In this document: positions 1 through 14,206 of the stretch, piece by piece | Numbering within the stretch: the first letter of the stretch is position 1 | How the letters are laid out: each line of letters begins with the position of its first letter | Source: Parus major | Lineage: Eukaryota; Chordata; Aves; Passeriformes; Paridae | DNA length: 64,000 bases | Assembly (NCBI RefSeq): GCF_001522545.3 | Contig: NC_031773.1 | Location: 17,494,302-17,558,301, forward strand | Direction of reading: 5' to 3' | Notes under the pieces: model-generated | The model's input: the letters and a program-made list of their open reading frames with translations, nothing else | Told to the model about the DNA's origin: nothing | Database searches by the model: none | Position numbers and translations under genes: made by a program

Positions 1-2199
1 AACCAGAGACATTGAAAGCCTTCATTTCTACCTCCTCTATTGATCACCCTGAAACAGTTAAAATGGAATTCAGATTTCTCCCTAAGGAAGTACAAATGCA
101 CTAAAAATCTCTTACTCCAGCTAATAGTTTGCTATGCCAGAGTAAAATCAGAAAACAGTGAATTTATTTTCCCTTTCAAGGACATATTCCTGCACACCGT
201 GTGATCTGTGACCTGTAGTAAATAAAGTATGCATAACTGTGAACTAACCTACTGCTTTTGTATGGTGCCTCCCCCCCATTAAACAGATGTATGGTTTCTC
301 TCAGCAATGACTGTCAGGATTGTCTATCAACCAGGGGGTGCTATCCTTTTTCCTTTAGCTTGAAACTTCCCCCTCCCCCAGAACTTATACTCCTATCCTA
401 AGTAAAATACATTTTTGCTGTATTTTCTCTTTACTTTAAATACTTTTTTACTTTAATTTCTGCTTTCTAATTGCACTAAGTCCCAACATTCATTTAATCC
501 TGCTTTACTTTCTATAGATTTTAACGATGATACGTTGCACCCCAAAGCTCCAAAGCATGTAAAAAACTCTATTCTGCATCTTCAGAAGAGAATGGGGGGG
601 GGGGCAGGAAGAGAGAAAACTGCATCTAAAATTTGATGAGCAGAATTTGGGACTAGGAAATAAAAGATTTATCCAGGAACCTTAACAGACTTAAATGTCA
701 GGCACATTTTTCACAAGTACTGCTTGCATGTTTGAAGGCCACTGTGTTCAAATCTTGTTCTTATTTATACAGTACTGGAGTGTATGAACCCTGGATGTAT
801 TAGTTCAAGGCCAAAAAAGCTCTCAGTGGTTTATATTTGAATTTGATTTATGTATACAAGAAAAAGTTTATTTCTTCTCTAAAAACATGTGAGTGGTTTC
901 TCAGGGTTTTCCAAGACCAGGGTACTCTAGGCCACTCTGGCAACATCTGTAAACACCTGCACTGCAGATGCTGGCTTCAGTCACATGCACTTGTGCAAAA
1001 ATAAAACATTTGTTTGGTCCAGAAGAAACTTTAAAAAGTTCTCTAAAATAGTGGAAAATGACTGTGGAATCTGGTGAGTGGATGGAACACATAAGATGAT
1101 GATTAATATCAGTAGTATTATTATTGAAGATGAACAATAATTAACAAGATGGGATGGATTTAATTCAGTTGAATTGCTTCCTCAACACCTATGAAAAAAA
1201 GAGACAACTTATTTTACTACCTTTAGTAGTCCTGTTGAGTGAGACAAGGAGATCTGACACTGGCAGTGCCAGAGCCTAGGTTAAAGGGCTCCCTTTTGTC
1301 TCCAAATCCCCTCCCACTTGCTCAGTGGAAGCAGCAATTTGGAGCTTTTCCAGGCTGCTTCTGTTTTCTGGCCTTCCTCACATAAGCAAAGTTATTATTA
1401 GCCTCTAAGGAAAGAAGCAGAATATGCCTCACATTGATCCAGGACTCTGAGCCTCCTGTGCAGACTCCTGGGGCTGTGCTCTTCCCTTTGTCCCTCAGGA
1501 AAGACAGGGGCACTAGACACCTGTCCCTGAGGCTGCAGGTTGCTAATGGGGCTATGATGAATAGGGTAAAAGTCATCTTAGCATGGAGAAACACTGCACT
1601 CCTTCCACAGACCTGCAAGACTGAAGGGAAAAGTAGGCATAAATTGAGTTATTATGGCAGGTGTTGGAAAAATAGGATCTGTGTCCAGAGAAATGGACAA
1701 GCCTTAAAAAGGCTTGGCAATGTAAAGGAGAGAGGAGGAATGCCTGCTCCTCTGCACTTTTTCCAGAATTAAGGGGTGAAAGAAAATTAGGGTCAGGAGA
1801 TGAGCTGAGGAAAGAAAAAGAGTGATTCCTTCAAACTCAGCTCTACAACTGGCATCAGGCCCAAAACCTGTGAGGCTCCTTGTTTTTCTAGGTCTTGCCA
1901 TCTTGCTGGCAAGTGAAGGGCAGCCAGAGCTGCCACGTGCCACAAAAAACACATGGCACCTGAGCATCTGTCATGCCTCCAGGTAGAAGGTCACTCGCTG
2001 TACTCCCACGGAGCACTACTTGTCTCACAGGAACATGCTGCAGGCCGAAAGTCAGGCAATCACAGGCTCCAGACACAGTGGACTCTTGTTAATAATTCCT
2101 TGTAGTTCACAACCTTTCTAACCAGCCTGGGCTTCATTTCCCTTAGAAACTCGTCAGGCAGCTATCTGGAGATGTGCAAAAACAGACATAAACTGAATG
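1..2199. other. Noncoding tract, no gene seen
   Basis: Unique-looking AT-rich DNA. Short open frames occur on both strands around 1322-1967, but they overlap each other, lack recognisable motifs and sit in a slightly GC-richer patch where chance frames are longer. An 11-base G run lies at 594-604. I see no CR1 or LTR signature and no convincing exon. Confidence 0.6.
594..604. repeat. Poly-G run (11 bases)
   Basis: A homopolymer of 11 G in an AT-rich setting. It could be length-polymorphic or a sequencing or assembly length error. No flanking G-runs are arranged as a clear quadruplex motif. Confidence 0.85.
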
Positions 2200-2234
2200 C
2201 ATTATTAAACAAATAGGAAATTTGTTTAATAATG
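2200..2234. repeat. Perfect inverted repeat, 15 bp arms, 5 nt loop
   Basis: The left arm at 2200-2214 (CATTATTAAACAAAT) is the exact reverse complement of the right arm at 2220-2234, separated by AGGAA. As RNA it would form a stable though AU-rich stem-loop. The pairing stops at the arm ends apart from one possible G-U pair, so it is too short for a typical microRNA precursor. It could also extrude as a small cruciform. Its origin is unknown. Confidence 0.9.
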
Positions 2235-5200
2235 TCCACTTAGGAAATGTGGACCTTTCAAGCTTTAAAAGGAACATGTTCAGGCTCACCCTGCACTTCA
2301 GGACCTCGTGCAGTCCTGTCTGGTGTGAGGGGTGTGGGGAGCACAGCATACTGGAGCCCCTCCAGCCTCACCCAGAGTTCTGTAGCTGTCAGCTGAGCAC
2401 AGAAAAAGAGCATATCCAGAGTGGCTTCTCAGAATAAATTGATCCATACAGGTGAAGCAATCCTGGGAAGATAGCCTTAGCCATCAATAAAACTGAAAAT
2501 CCTAGAAACCAAGAAAATGCTGTGGTAATCTGTGACCCATTAGTTGAGTGAACAAATCCTTTGGGATTTGTCCTAAAGAACACCATGAAACTCTTTCTCT
2601 TCTTAAGAGCCTGTAATCTCTTGAGGGTAAAAAAGCCAGGAACAATAAAAACCAAGTTGCTCCCGTTGGGTCAACCTGATTGCTATCTCTGCTCTTTCTG
2701 TTTTCAGTGAGGTGTGGTATAGCTGAAACCACAGGGCAATAGAATAGAATGAATATATTAATAGCTAAACCATATTAAGAGTTTAAGTAAGTGATAAGTG
2801 TGGAATTTTCCTTAATGGCTTATTTAATAGATTTACAGTAATGTTTTGAATTATGTACTGAACTTTTAGATCTGTCATAAGACTTACTTTGCCTGGAGAC
2901 ATATAACGTGTCAGCCTGCTGCCGTGAGCTGTTTTGCTGTGCATTGCTGGGGATATGTTCACTCTCACGCAAATCAGCACAGACCAAATTGCATTTACAG
3001 AACAATTTTGTTTTCAGTAAGCATGAATGAAAGTTTCAGGAAACAAACTCAGATTTCCTAAGATGAGAATAATTTTGCCCTGTGAAATCTTCTCAGTGCC
3101 AATGAAAGGCTTAATTTTCCTGTTCCTTAAAAAGAACAAAGATGAATTATGAGATTTGTGGTAAGAGTTGCAATAGTACTAGTGAAGTAGAATCTGTGAA
3201 GACATAAGGACAAGGTGTATAGAAAGCTGATATATTTATAAAATACAGACAAGCTCCTTTTCAGAAAAAGGAACATTCTGGAGTTTTTTATGGTGAGATG
3301 TATTTGCTGAATGCTAACACAGGAAGTGATAGAATACAGTGACATTTCTCTGAAAGCTTTTGCAGACTAGCAAGAATTACACAGAAGTTGTTATTGTCCC
3401 AGTCAACTGTCTGGTGGGAGTTTGACTATGGCAGAGATAGGGAAATGCATGTGTGACAGCTTTTTTGAGCTTTAAATATTTGCTTTGCCCCAGTGTAACT
3501 TTTGTATAGTGACCTACATCTTTGGGGCTTCAGTAGAGGTTACAGAAGGGCTTTAGTCAAATAGTAATGCAAGGGTGGCACAGCAACTTCAGCAAGAACA
3601 GCTCATTAACCAACTGAAGTCACCCTGCTCCTCTGCGCTGGTAACCAAATAGTCACAGATAGTTTGAAAGCCTCATTGTACAGCTACGTTTAGGGAAACT
3701 TGAGTTGTCACAGGGGGTGAAGTGCAAGTGTGTTGAGGCATGATAACTATTCAGCTCTATGAGTGGGTATCATACCTGATAGTGTGCAGCCTTAATTTAG
3801 TAGTGACAGACATAGTAATTCACCCCAAAACATTTACTAGGTTGACTGCAAAATTAAAGTATCTAGAGTAAAGAGAAGTCTCAAAAGAAAAAAGCTCACT
3901 GAAGGAACTGTGCCCTTCCCTTGTAAACTGTTTCTTCAACAAATGTCAAGCTGTTGCATTAAAACAGAGTTTGTTTCATAAAAAAAAGACCTGCTGGCTA
4001 GCTAGGGTAAAAGTAATCTAACCTAACTATAAATGTCTAAAACTTGGTAATTTCAGTCTGAGATGGTCACTTTAGCTTTTCCATATAGCAAGAAGTGAGC
4101 AACCAGATGATGCATGTGACCTGTCTTTCCATCACTATCTGAGATGAATTGTCTCTATTTCTTCTCAGTGACTGTAAAAAGTTTAAGGAAAATAGTTCAG
4201 GCTTAGATGTTTACATTTTAGATGTGTAAGTTAATGTAGACTAAATCTTATCCTAATATTATTGTGCAATAGGACCTCTAAAAGTTTAAATTATCAACCC
4301 ATGCACTAGGTAATGATTGGAAAAATACATAATAGTAATTAAGCTTTCTTAGTTACTATTATAATGCAGTAGTAGTTTGTTAATTTTCTCACCCCATTCT
4401 TTGACCCTTGGCTTTAGTATGTGGAGGCTTGTTCTGAGCATGAAAGAGGAGCTTGGTTCTCCTGCTTGTTGAATATTTGAGTATAATATTTTCTTTGAAC
4501 TAAAAGCCCAGGCAGTGGCTACTTTGGAAGCAAATTGCATAAAACATGAGCAAGGGAATATGCATAGCAAATAAAATAATTCAATTTGACACAGGCCACT
4601 ATGATCTAGAAAATCATTACTAGAGAAATTGTTTCAAAATTTCCCATTAGCAACACTTACCAGTCTGCCTGTCTTGTGGTCTTATTTTACAAATCAAAGT
4701 AACACAAAACAGTACAGAGCATTGAACTTCATCAAGCATATTTTTGCCTCTGTTTTTACTGCTATCTTAACATAAAAGCCCAAAATGCATAGTCAGAAAT
4801 GTAAATAGCATTCTTCAGTTTGACTGATTTTGCTTTTTTGGCAATTATGTTAATATACTGTATGTGAAACGTATTTATAATATGCTTGAACTGTATAACT
4901 TTCCACATTTCTGTAGAACATGTGTTACTGTAATTTGTTAATGACACAGTAATTGTGTTTTTCTGAGCTGGATTGTCACAGCCTGTCTGAGCTCTATGGA
5001 AAGGGTGGCTAATATTGGCTCCCACTGGGAAAACAAAGGAAAAAAGATAAAAGAAAACCAAATTACAACAATGGAAAATTATGACTATCATTCCAAAATT
5101 ACTTATAATCCATGAGAACCAATAGAAAGGCAGATGAAAATTTTACATTTTCTATAGGGAATTTTTTGTTCATTTTCTTGTTCCGTTCCTACTCTGTTTA

Positions 5201-8200
5201 GCACTGTTTTCAACAAAAACTTCTGCAGGGTTTAAACAGGATACTGGAGTTTTCTCTTGGATGTATTAATCTAGAAAGCAATTAAAAGGTAGCTCATTTA
5301 ATTCTGTAAGAAAACTGCTGAGAAAACTGCAGCCAGCTGAGAAATCTGCAGAGTTCTGCAGTGTGTTCTCACCAGCTCTGTGCTGGACAGAAGATGCAGG
5401 CTCTGCTTCATAGAAAAATCTGGGGTTTGGAATTTTCAGGTTAAAACAAAATATTTGGAACATATATTCTCAAAATGTAGTTGTACCAAAACATAGGTCA
5501 AAATTTTGTTATTCAAAAATCTCACTGAAAATATCTTCAAAAGCTGTTCAGTCCCATTAATGATTCAGCTTAAATGAAAGAACACAAATTCAAGAAAAAT
5601 TAATTTTGTCAAAAACTGCCTGACCAACTCTGCCCTGTGTTTACAAAAGCCATGTAAAAATAGCTATAAATGTATTTTTAGAATTGCACATTAGGGGAAA
5701 TCTATTTACTTGAGAAGTATGGATCTATAAATAATGCTGAATTTCTATCTTCATCTAGAAACAACTGATATTTCTGACAAGTTGTAATTACTATTCAAGG
5801 ACAAAAGTTACATGTGACTGTTCAGGACAAACCCTTCAATTCCTGCTCAGAACTCAGTAAACTGTCTGTTACTGACTTCTGCTACAGAGCTATCTGTCCT
5901 TTGTTGTCTTTTTTCAAATGCCTGACCTTCTGTAAAAAAAAAAACATAATAATCCTAACAAACAAGAAACATACTACAAACAGAATATCTTATAGATCTG
6001 CCCATAAAACATCTCTCTGCTACCAGTTTGTGCCTCTGCTCTTTATTTTTAGTGTCCTTGTTCTCCTCTGCTTACCATCATTTGTGATAATTAGGTTGGT
6101 AACAATTCCAGAAAAATTCTCCTCTGGACAATATCTTTGCAGTTTTATATATCTGAAGACTGTCTTGGTCACAGAGGAGGTTTGACACACTCACCAGGAT
6201 TTCAAACTGGCTTTGCAGTGAAATGGAGATTGTCTCTGAGGCAAATTTACAATGAGTAAAATATTTTTAAATTCAGAGATGATTTAGATTCTTTTGTGAA
6301 ACCCCTATATTCAGAAAAGGGGTTGAAGAGTAAATGAAGAGAGAGACATTTCTCACTCTTACAGTATTAACCAGGCAGCTCTAGTCTATACATAGTGCTC
6401 ATTAGGTCACTTGAAAAAAACAGAACCATAAATACCTCTAACAACATTGTAAATGTTTCATACTAAGCCATTCTATCACAGTTTAAGGTAGATCAGACAA
6501 AAGAAATTATGGAAAACCTTTTTAAATATAAGCAATCAGAATATGAAGGTACAGTGCTAAGGAATTCTCTCTAATGTCTGTGAAGATCATGGAAAAAGAG
6601 AATGAGAAGCTCATGTAAGGCTGGAGCTAAATTGGTCCACTCTATGAACATTCCTTTAAGGTTTCAATACCTGTTTCTTAGCCACAATTAAATAAGATTT
6701 CAATTTTTTGCAAGAAAGTAAGTAAGCAATAAGTACTTGTGAAAGATGGTGAAAAAGGCTGATTTTAAGAAATTCACTGTGGTGGGTTAAATAGCTTCAT
6801 CTGAAATTAATTCCAGATTCAGAATAATAGGAGTTGAATAGACTATCTTCTCAGCCAGTGTATGTTTGAATTTAAGCCTAAAGCACCTTTTGCCATGCTA
6901 TTATCAGACCTTAAAAATGTTAAAATTATAAAATCCTTCAGATGATATTTTCCCTGTTAAACGGTTTCTTGTTCTGAGGTAGCTGGAAACAGGTGTGGTT
7001 TTCACCCATTGTCTGTTCAGTCCTCTGTGAAAAACAGACCAGGGTGGTGTTCTATGTGTTACCATCTCCTGAGGAGAAGAGCAGGCCATGAGGAAGGGTC
7101 CTTAGGTCTGCTTTCACAAGCAAATCCCAAGGGAAAGGGCCTTGCAGATACACAGCACAACAGCCATTGGGCTGCCGTGGGATTGATGGTGCCTCCAACA
7201 CAGGACACCTGAGCACAGGAAAGAGGGATCAGTAATTCAGACAATACCAATTTGGAAGTGCTGGCAAGTCTCATTTGTAAGGTATTTTTGATGTTTTGGA
7301 CCTGACCAACACTTTGGTTTCTGCTAAATTTTCAATATATTTTAATTAGGACTATCATCTACTGCTAGGTGATAACTCAAGAGATATTGAGGGAAGGAGC
7401 TCATTGTTTGACCTGGACTTATTAATTCAACTGACAACATAGAAGTAATTTTAAAAAATAATAAATCTACTTTCTCTGACAGACAAGTTCCTACCTCATC
7501 ACTTTTTTGTGCAGCCTATGCATGAGATTGCAGATGGAAAGTTTTGTGTTCTACCATAGATGTAATTTTCTGAAAGAAAACAAGAGCAACATATGCAAAC
7601 ACAAGGAAGAAAAATCTATATTACAGATAAGTGTACATCATATTTTTCTTTACTTCAGTCTCAGAATCTTTAAAAGCACTTTAGAGTGCTTAATATTTTG
7701 TCTCCACCGGCCTGTGTTGAGTTGCTCAAGATTTATGATCAAGTATAGCCTTTTTCAGAATCAATAGTCTGCTGGTCAGAAAGGATTTCCTCGAGCATGT
7801 ACGGTTGTGTGGCTGGCTAGCTGAAGATTCTGAACACTTTCCTTCCCTGCAGCAAAGGGCCATGGCAGATTTTATCATAAGGTCAATTACTTACAGGTGG
7901 ATGCAGCTTTCAGGTCTTTTGCACAGTTACTTTGCTCTTCTTTTTCTCTTATCAGGGAGAAACAGAAAATCCAAATGTCTCAGCAATCTTATTCAATGTA
8001 GGGGTCAAATTCCTGTTATAAATTGTTGTAACTCAGTTTGCTTCAAGAAAGCAGTGGTGATTTACCTCAGATGAGTATACACAGGTAGCTGTTTTCTGTT
8101 TCCTAGCTCTTGCTTGCCAGATACCATGTTGTAACAAAACATTTTATATTATCTTTTGAATTTATTGTGGAGTTTAGTATGCATTGAAATATTTATTGTT

Positions 8201-10762
8201 TGTCTGTATAGTTATTTGCTTACTGATATTCTTCTGCCAATTGATATTCCTTTGCCAAATAAGATTCAGCCAATGGTCAGAACTGCAGGGATGGGGTGCC
8301 AGGAGGTTTTCAGGTACAGAGAGCAAGACAGCAGCAGTGCAACAATGTGAGAGCAATCCTGTCCTCCAAATCCGAATGCTGACCAGAGAGAAGTAGCAAT
8401 TGGCTTGGAGAACCACAGTTAATGGTCTCTACTGCCTTCATTGGCATGAAACAGTTTTCCAGTGACTTGGTCAGGTAAAGAGCACTTAACACCAGCAGTC
8501 TATCAGCAATCTGTGATTTCTGAGATTTTCCAGAGCTGTTGAGCACTTAACTTCTGTTGAAATCATGTTGCATGTTAGTGCTTTTATATTCATTCCTCTC
8601 AGTAGATACCTCACTATGTAAAGGACACTATCTCCAAACAGAATCTTTTAGAAATCCAGTAAAGCTTTCCATACATCTCCATAGATATACTAACACAGCT
8701 GTACTGAGGGAGTGATGAAATACCTACCAGAAGGAAATAAACCATTAGGACAAACAATAAAAGGGATAAGCAATGCCTAAAGCTAGAGAAAGAGAAAGCA
8801 AATTGAAATCCAGACAATAAGAAAAACATATCACTTAATCATTTGATTCAATGAGAATACAATTGGCAAATGAACTTTTTATTGTTTCCTGAGATAGTGT
8901 AAGGCATTCTGAGTAGGCCTCCTTCAAAGGTAACAAAATGCATTTCTTGCTTTTTATGGAGCAAAGCACGGCAGTGACTGTCTGCTTTCCCAGACATAGA
9001 TACTAATGTATCCACAAAAAGCAGCATTTGTCTGGCTCAGCCATTTTCAAAGTCTACAACTAGATGAAAATAGTGCAGTATTGATGTCCAACAAAGGCTT
9101 TAACAGGAAATTCACATATAGGGCAGAGATTTAGGATTCTTTGAATAAAATACCCTACTGCAATCAGAAGTGGGTGAGTGTTGGATAGTGTCTTGTTTTC
9201 ATGAGAAGCAGAAGGAAGAAAGAAATGTGCTCCTTCACCTAGTAACTCTGTCTTATCTTCTCTCATATTTGTCACTTTTTTCACTTAATGACTGGTCTAA
9301 TTACCACTCTTAACGGATCTTTTCTAAGGCTCGACTTTGTCTCTTTGTTGAAGAGAGTATTGTAGGACCATTTAGATTTGGTAGGCAACATTTTTCTTCT
9401 GCCTTCACTGAACAAGGTGAGATGGTGGACTATCTTCCAGTCATTGTTACTTACTACTGAATAAGACTGCAGACTTTCACATATATATTAGGATCTGGCA
9501 TTGGCTATCTTTCTCTTTAATGTTTTTGCACTTACTAATTTTTCAATACTCAGCTGTTCATGTATGTTCTCCATGATCTGCTTTGTTATGTAAGAAAGTA
9601 CACTATAATATCAGCCTTAAACAAAATAGATTAAATTTATTTAATTTTTAATCACCTCATGTTTCTTCAGTTGAGTTTGTCTTACACACCCTGAATTCCC
9701 ACTACAGTCAAAACTGGGGTATAATGAAAGAAAGATTGATCATTGCTAATTATCTCAAATTGGGCTTTGTGCAACAAACCTCTGAATATTACTGAAAATA
9801 ACTATTCTACTCTGGATTAAATTTTTTCAGTTAATGAATAGTTTCTGGTCTTCTCAGGATTGCTTATTTCTCTAATTTGCAATTCTGTAGAGAGGTCTGT
9901 GATGCTGCATCATTTCACAATTCTTGTATTTCTTGTTCATCTGTGCTTTTCTGTGTTGTTTAGTGTGCTAGTAAAACCTTCCTTAGTACCTGCCTTCAGG
10001 AAACATCTTTGCATTTAGAAAAGGGAAAACAAAGAGGGGTGGAGAGTCTCCTTTCCAGGCTGGGATGTTTTGGGTTTTTTCCAGTGCTCCCTATTCCCTG
10101 TTGTGAAAATCACATTTTCCCCTCACCAGATGGTCTTCTGAATTGTGTGTCATCTGCATCACATTTACAGGTGCAAACTATCATGTACTGAGTTCCCAGG
10201 TAGCTGCCAGTTCCATAAAAAAGCTTTAAGAGTTATTAACAAGTTTAATTAACAACACGTGAATCATGTACTCACGTCTTCTAATTATGACCAGTTATCT
10301 GAAATCTTTAGCTATGTAACAAACTAACAGCACTCAAGAGAACACACTATGTCAAAACAGTTCTGATTTGAAAAAGAAAAAACCTTTCCAGAGCTATAAT
10401 TAAATATTGGTGAGATATGTTTCCATCATCGGCTAACAACTAGTGTGCTGTCCATTCAATCAAAAAGGCACCCATTTACATGAAAGACAGTCCTACAGTT
10501 TATTTACATGGATGCTGATGTAGTTCAAATATGTGCTGAACTGAACTCTTGTAAACTGTTTCTGCTGAACAAGCACAAGCAACTTAGCTGTAAAACATAG
10601 AGATGAAGCGTAGTGATGTTATTTTCCCTAAAGGAAAAACCATTAATGATATCACTACAATATTTTCTGGAATGTCGGACTATAAGTATCTTTTATATCC
10701 TATTGTATTCTCTTGTATAAGCTCTTTTTATATTTTTTTTTCCAAAAATCCTTTTACTGGGA
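2235..10762. other. Noncoding tract, no gene seen
   Basis: About 8.5 kb of AT-rich DNA with only short open frames (none above 123 codons) and no family I recognise. A repeated AGAAAACTGC-like motif occurs around 5309-5350. The patch 6960-7260 is GC-richer and carries overlapping frames on both strands, which argues that those frames are compositional. I see no CR1 or LTR signature. Confidence 0.55.
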
Positions 10763-11395
10763 TTAATAAAATAAATCTGATATTTGTATGTTACAGACTC
10801 CAGGAAATCTTTGAATATTACCCAAAGGTATATTACCTCTCCTCCAATAACTTATTTGTACTATGTTAAAAGCAAATAGTAGAACTAAAGGTAATACAGA
10901 TAATAAATAAATGAAATCCTTGTTGCTCAAGTATCTATTTGGGGAACAGAAATATTCTAGAAAACTTTGAGTGTTGCCTCTGTTGATGTACATGATTAAG
11001 TGCCCTCCAAAGGTGCATGAAATTGAGCAGCTGATGATATGAAATCTCCATGCCTTTTTGTGGGAAGCTCTGTGAGGAAGGCTCTGGGAGCCTGGGGATT
11101 GAAGCTTTCTCCAGTTTCTCCTGTTGGTTGTCTCTGATGGGAAGAGGGCTCTGCTGGGTTGAGAACGGCTTCCCCCAGCCCTGCTGACCTGGCTGCTCCA
11201 GGGAAGGTTAAGCCTGAGCTGTGCAATGGTTTTTCCTGTGTTTTTCCTGAGACTTCTCTTTTGCCCCAATTTCATATGCTTTATCTTTTCTCCAGAGAGA
11301 CATTCCTTCCTCTTTCTGGGCCTGATCCCAGACGCACCAGGATGACAAGAAATTGTGGAAGAGAGTTGCGCTAATTTTAGTAAGCTTGGGAACAC
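10763..11395 (-). other. Doubtful open frame, unrecognised
   Basis: This is the longest open frame in the window. Its 210 codons count from a GTG, which is not a normal eukaryotic start. The first ATG is at 11275-11273 and gives 170 codons. The N-terminal two thirds are basic and low in structure. The last third contains a hydrophobic run of about 20 residues (YLLSVLPLVLLFAFNIVQIS) that resembles a membrane segment. The 5' half overlaps a locally GC-rich patch (about 10990-11370) with other open frames in both orientations, which raises the chance of a random long frame. I recognise no domain and see no promoter or splice context. It is most likely noncoding. A degenerate retroelement piece or a small orphan gene remain possible. 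Confidence 0.12.
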
Positions 11396-14190
11396 TTTCT
11401 GTGCAAATCAGAGACAAAAAGCCACCAAAATACCTGAAGAAAATGATGAAAGAGCTATTGATGAAGTCCTATTCCTCATTGAACTGAACAGGAATATTTA
11501 ATATTAATGTAATTTACTTCAAACATGTTATGATTTAACTTTTTATATTGTAAAGTGTTTCTAGCAGCCAATGAAATATTTTAGTACACAGGAAGCATTT
11601 TGATTACTTCACCATAAGACATTTTCAAATCTTTTGTAGAGTTATATTTTTGTCTTTATTCTCCTTCAAGGAATTCAGTAGAGAAAAAAAATTATTACTG
11701 GGATGTATTAGGATCCAAGCATTATATGATGTTTGTTTAATATTTTCCTTTCCTAGTCTTTGGGTTTTACTTTTCCTGGAAGAAATGAATAATTTGATTC
11801 CCTGAATAATTGTCATATACTTACTAATAATTCAAAAAGGAAAAATGTATCAGAATAATCTGTTCAATAAGACAGCTTGTGTTACAGTATAAATATAAAA
11901 AGAGATTTAAGTAACTAAAAAGTTAAAATCACAACAATGATGACCTGTTCTTTTCTTGTCTCAAATGGCACACTCACACATATTCATATGTACACATATT
12001 TATGTATTTTTTTTTTCAAATTTGTACCCAAAATGGCTTTGTTATTTGTAGATCACAAAAATGACTTTTCTGGGTATGAAGATCTTACTGAAGTTAAATA
12101 GGCTTGCATAAATTGATTTTACTTCTTGCAGTGGATGTTCCTCTCATGGCCAAACTTCCACACCCAGCAAGCCACATAGTTAAGATTTCCCTTAGCACAG
12201 AGTTGTACCTCATCATTTGGTGGGTCAGAGGGTGGAGGTGATTATCCATCAGTCCATTTCACTGTGCTTGGTCAGGTACAGCAACCAGCACAGTTTGCCA
12301 GTGCCTGTCACAGCTGATATTCCCAGTCCTGTTGTGCCTGTACTGAAACAAAGCTGCTTTCTACCATCCACACGTGTTCCACCTGAGGTACTCAGAGGGG
12401 ACATCTCCAAAAAGTCCTGCTGTAGGGACTTCTTCTATCCCCTGGAGCTGAGGAGTTCCTCGTGGTGGTGACAATGCATTGAATTTGTATCTGGTTTATT
12501 GGTTGGTGAGAAGACCAAAATGATTCTCTGCCCAGTAGGTTGTGGTGTAGAGGGTTGAGACAAAGGCTGATGTTTTCACAGTAACATCTATGGCTGAGCA
12601 GATGGGCTGTTGTGTTTTACACTAGTTGGAGCTGTTTCTGAGTGTGTAGTCTTCATTTCTATGCTTCAAAACACTTCCAGTATTTTATTTGTCCATTTAT
12701 TGCAACTGGAAGAAAATAAATTATGTGTAAATGTTCAATAAATATTTGGAAGTCTCTTTGTGCCAGACCAATCCAATCCAGCTTGGTGGAATACCTGCCC
12801 ACCAAGGTTTTTTTATTTGGCAGTGGCAGATCTCACCTGGCTTTGCTGATGATACTGATCCCTCTGAAATAGAATACCTGCCACCATAAACACCAACATT
12901 ATCTTCTATTTTCTCTCCTCCTCTTGCACTCCATTATGAAAGAGAAATGGGGACCCAGAAACAAAAAGCTGTAACATCTGAATTTGTGATTATCTCTCCT
13001 CCTGAGAGAAATGTTTGCTATTATAGTCGCAGAAGCAGTTTAAACATAGGACAGGTTAAGGTGGGAGTTGTAACCCCACCAGAGAAGAATGAGTGAGACC
13101 TGTGGAGACCTGGGTATCTGAGAGAACAGATCTGTTAAAGAAACCAGATTTGGTCAGAATATAGAGATTTCCCCAAATTAAATCCTGTCACAGGAAAATT
13201 CAGCTTCAGACAGAAAGTGGAGAGGAGGAAGAGGAGGGCAGAGTTCCTTGTCAGACAGGGAAGACCCACTCCAGAATTGTGCTTGTGGCTACCTGTCCAG
13301 TCAGCAGGAGAGTGAGAAAACACAGGCTTGAATTTTTATCTCTTGTACCCCAGAGAAATGCCCTTATCATAGACATGCTTCCCATGCTGAAATGCTTTGA
13401 AATGTTTTGGTTTCCTAGTGATATGGAAACGGAACATTTTTGTCATGTCAAAATATTTCATAGGTCAGACAGTTCACTCTTAGCTTAGCCCTGTTGTGCC
13501 TGTGTTTTATTCAGGCTCTGTCCACAAAAATAATTAATCCAGAAATAATGTTCATAGAAAGAGCCAGCAAGCACTATCAGTAATAAGGCAAAAAAGCTAA
13601 CTGCTTTGTCAAATGATCACTTTATTATTCTGCTAACAGTGTATATATAAACCTTATCTCTATAACTTAATGTACCATCTTTTGTCTTTAGATATGAAAC
13701 ATTTTGTAAGCAGTAAACTCAAATCCAAGACGTCATTTAAGCACATGTTTAAACTGTTCTTTTGAAAAAGGCCTAACTGAATTTTTGTTTAAGTGCTTTT
13801 CCAATTAGGGGTTAACTAATGAAACTGCCTGAATTTCCTGTGAAGGGATATTTTTCAGATAGAAAAATGGAAGCCAGACAAGTTGTCTTGCCAAGGACTG
13901 CACAGAGAGTTACAAGATGTGAGCACCTATCACCCCTCTCCAGACAGTGCTGTTTTCCCAAAGATCCATGCAGTCTTATTTCAAGCAATTGTACTGCAGT
14001 CGCAGGCTAACTGGTGCACCACGGACTTTGAAGTCAGGAAGTGTGGTAGACTACAAGGATACAAGCTGACAACTTTTGAAACATTCTCTTACCTGTCTTT
14101 ATGGGTCAGGTCATAGCAGAATAAATGAGAATCTGGGTACTATTTTATTGAAACCTTTTCTTTGTAATTCTCGGACCCTATAAATCACTC

Positions 14191-14206
14191 AAAAAAAAAA
14201 AAAAAA
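14191..14206. repeat. Poly-A tract (16 bases)
   Basis: A run of 16 A. The sequence upstream shows no gene-like open frame and I see no flanking target duplication, so I do not call it a retrocopy tail. Confidence 0.85.

Noticed and set aside
14191..14206. A(16) tract as the tail of a processed pseudogene
   Set aside because: No gene-like sequence upstream, no poly(A) signal at the expected distance, and no flanking duplication.
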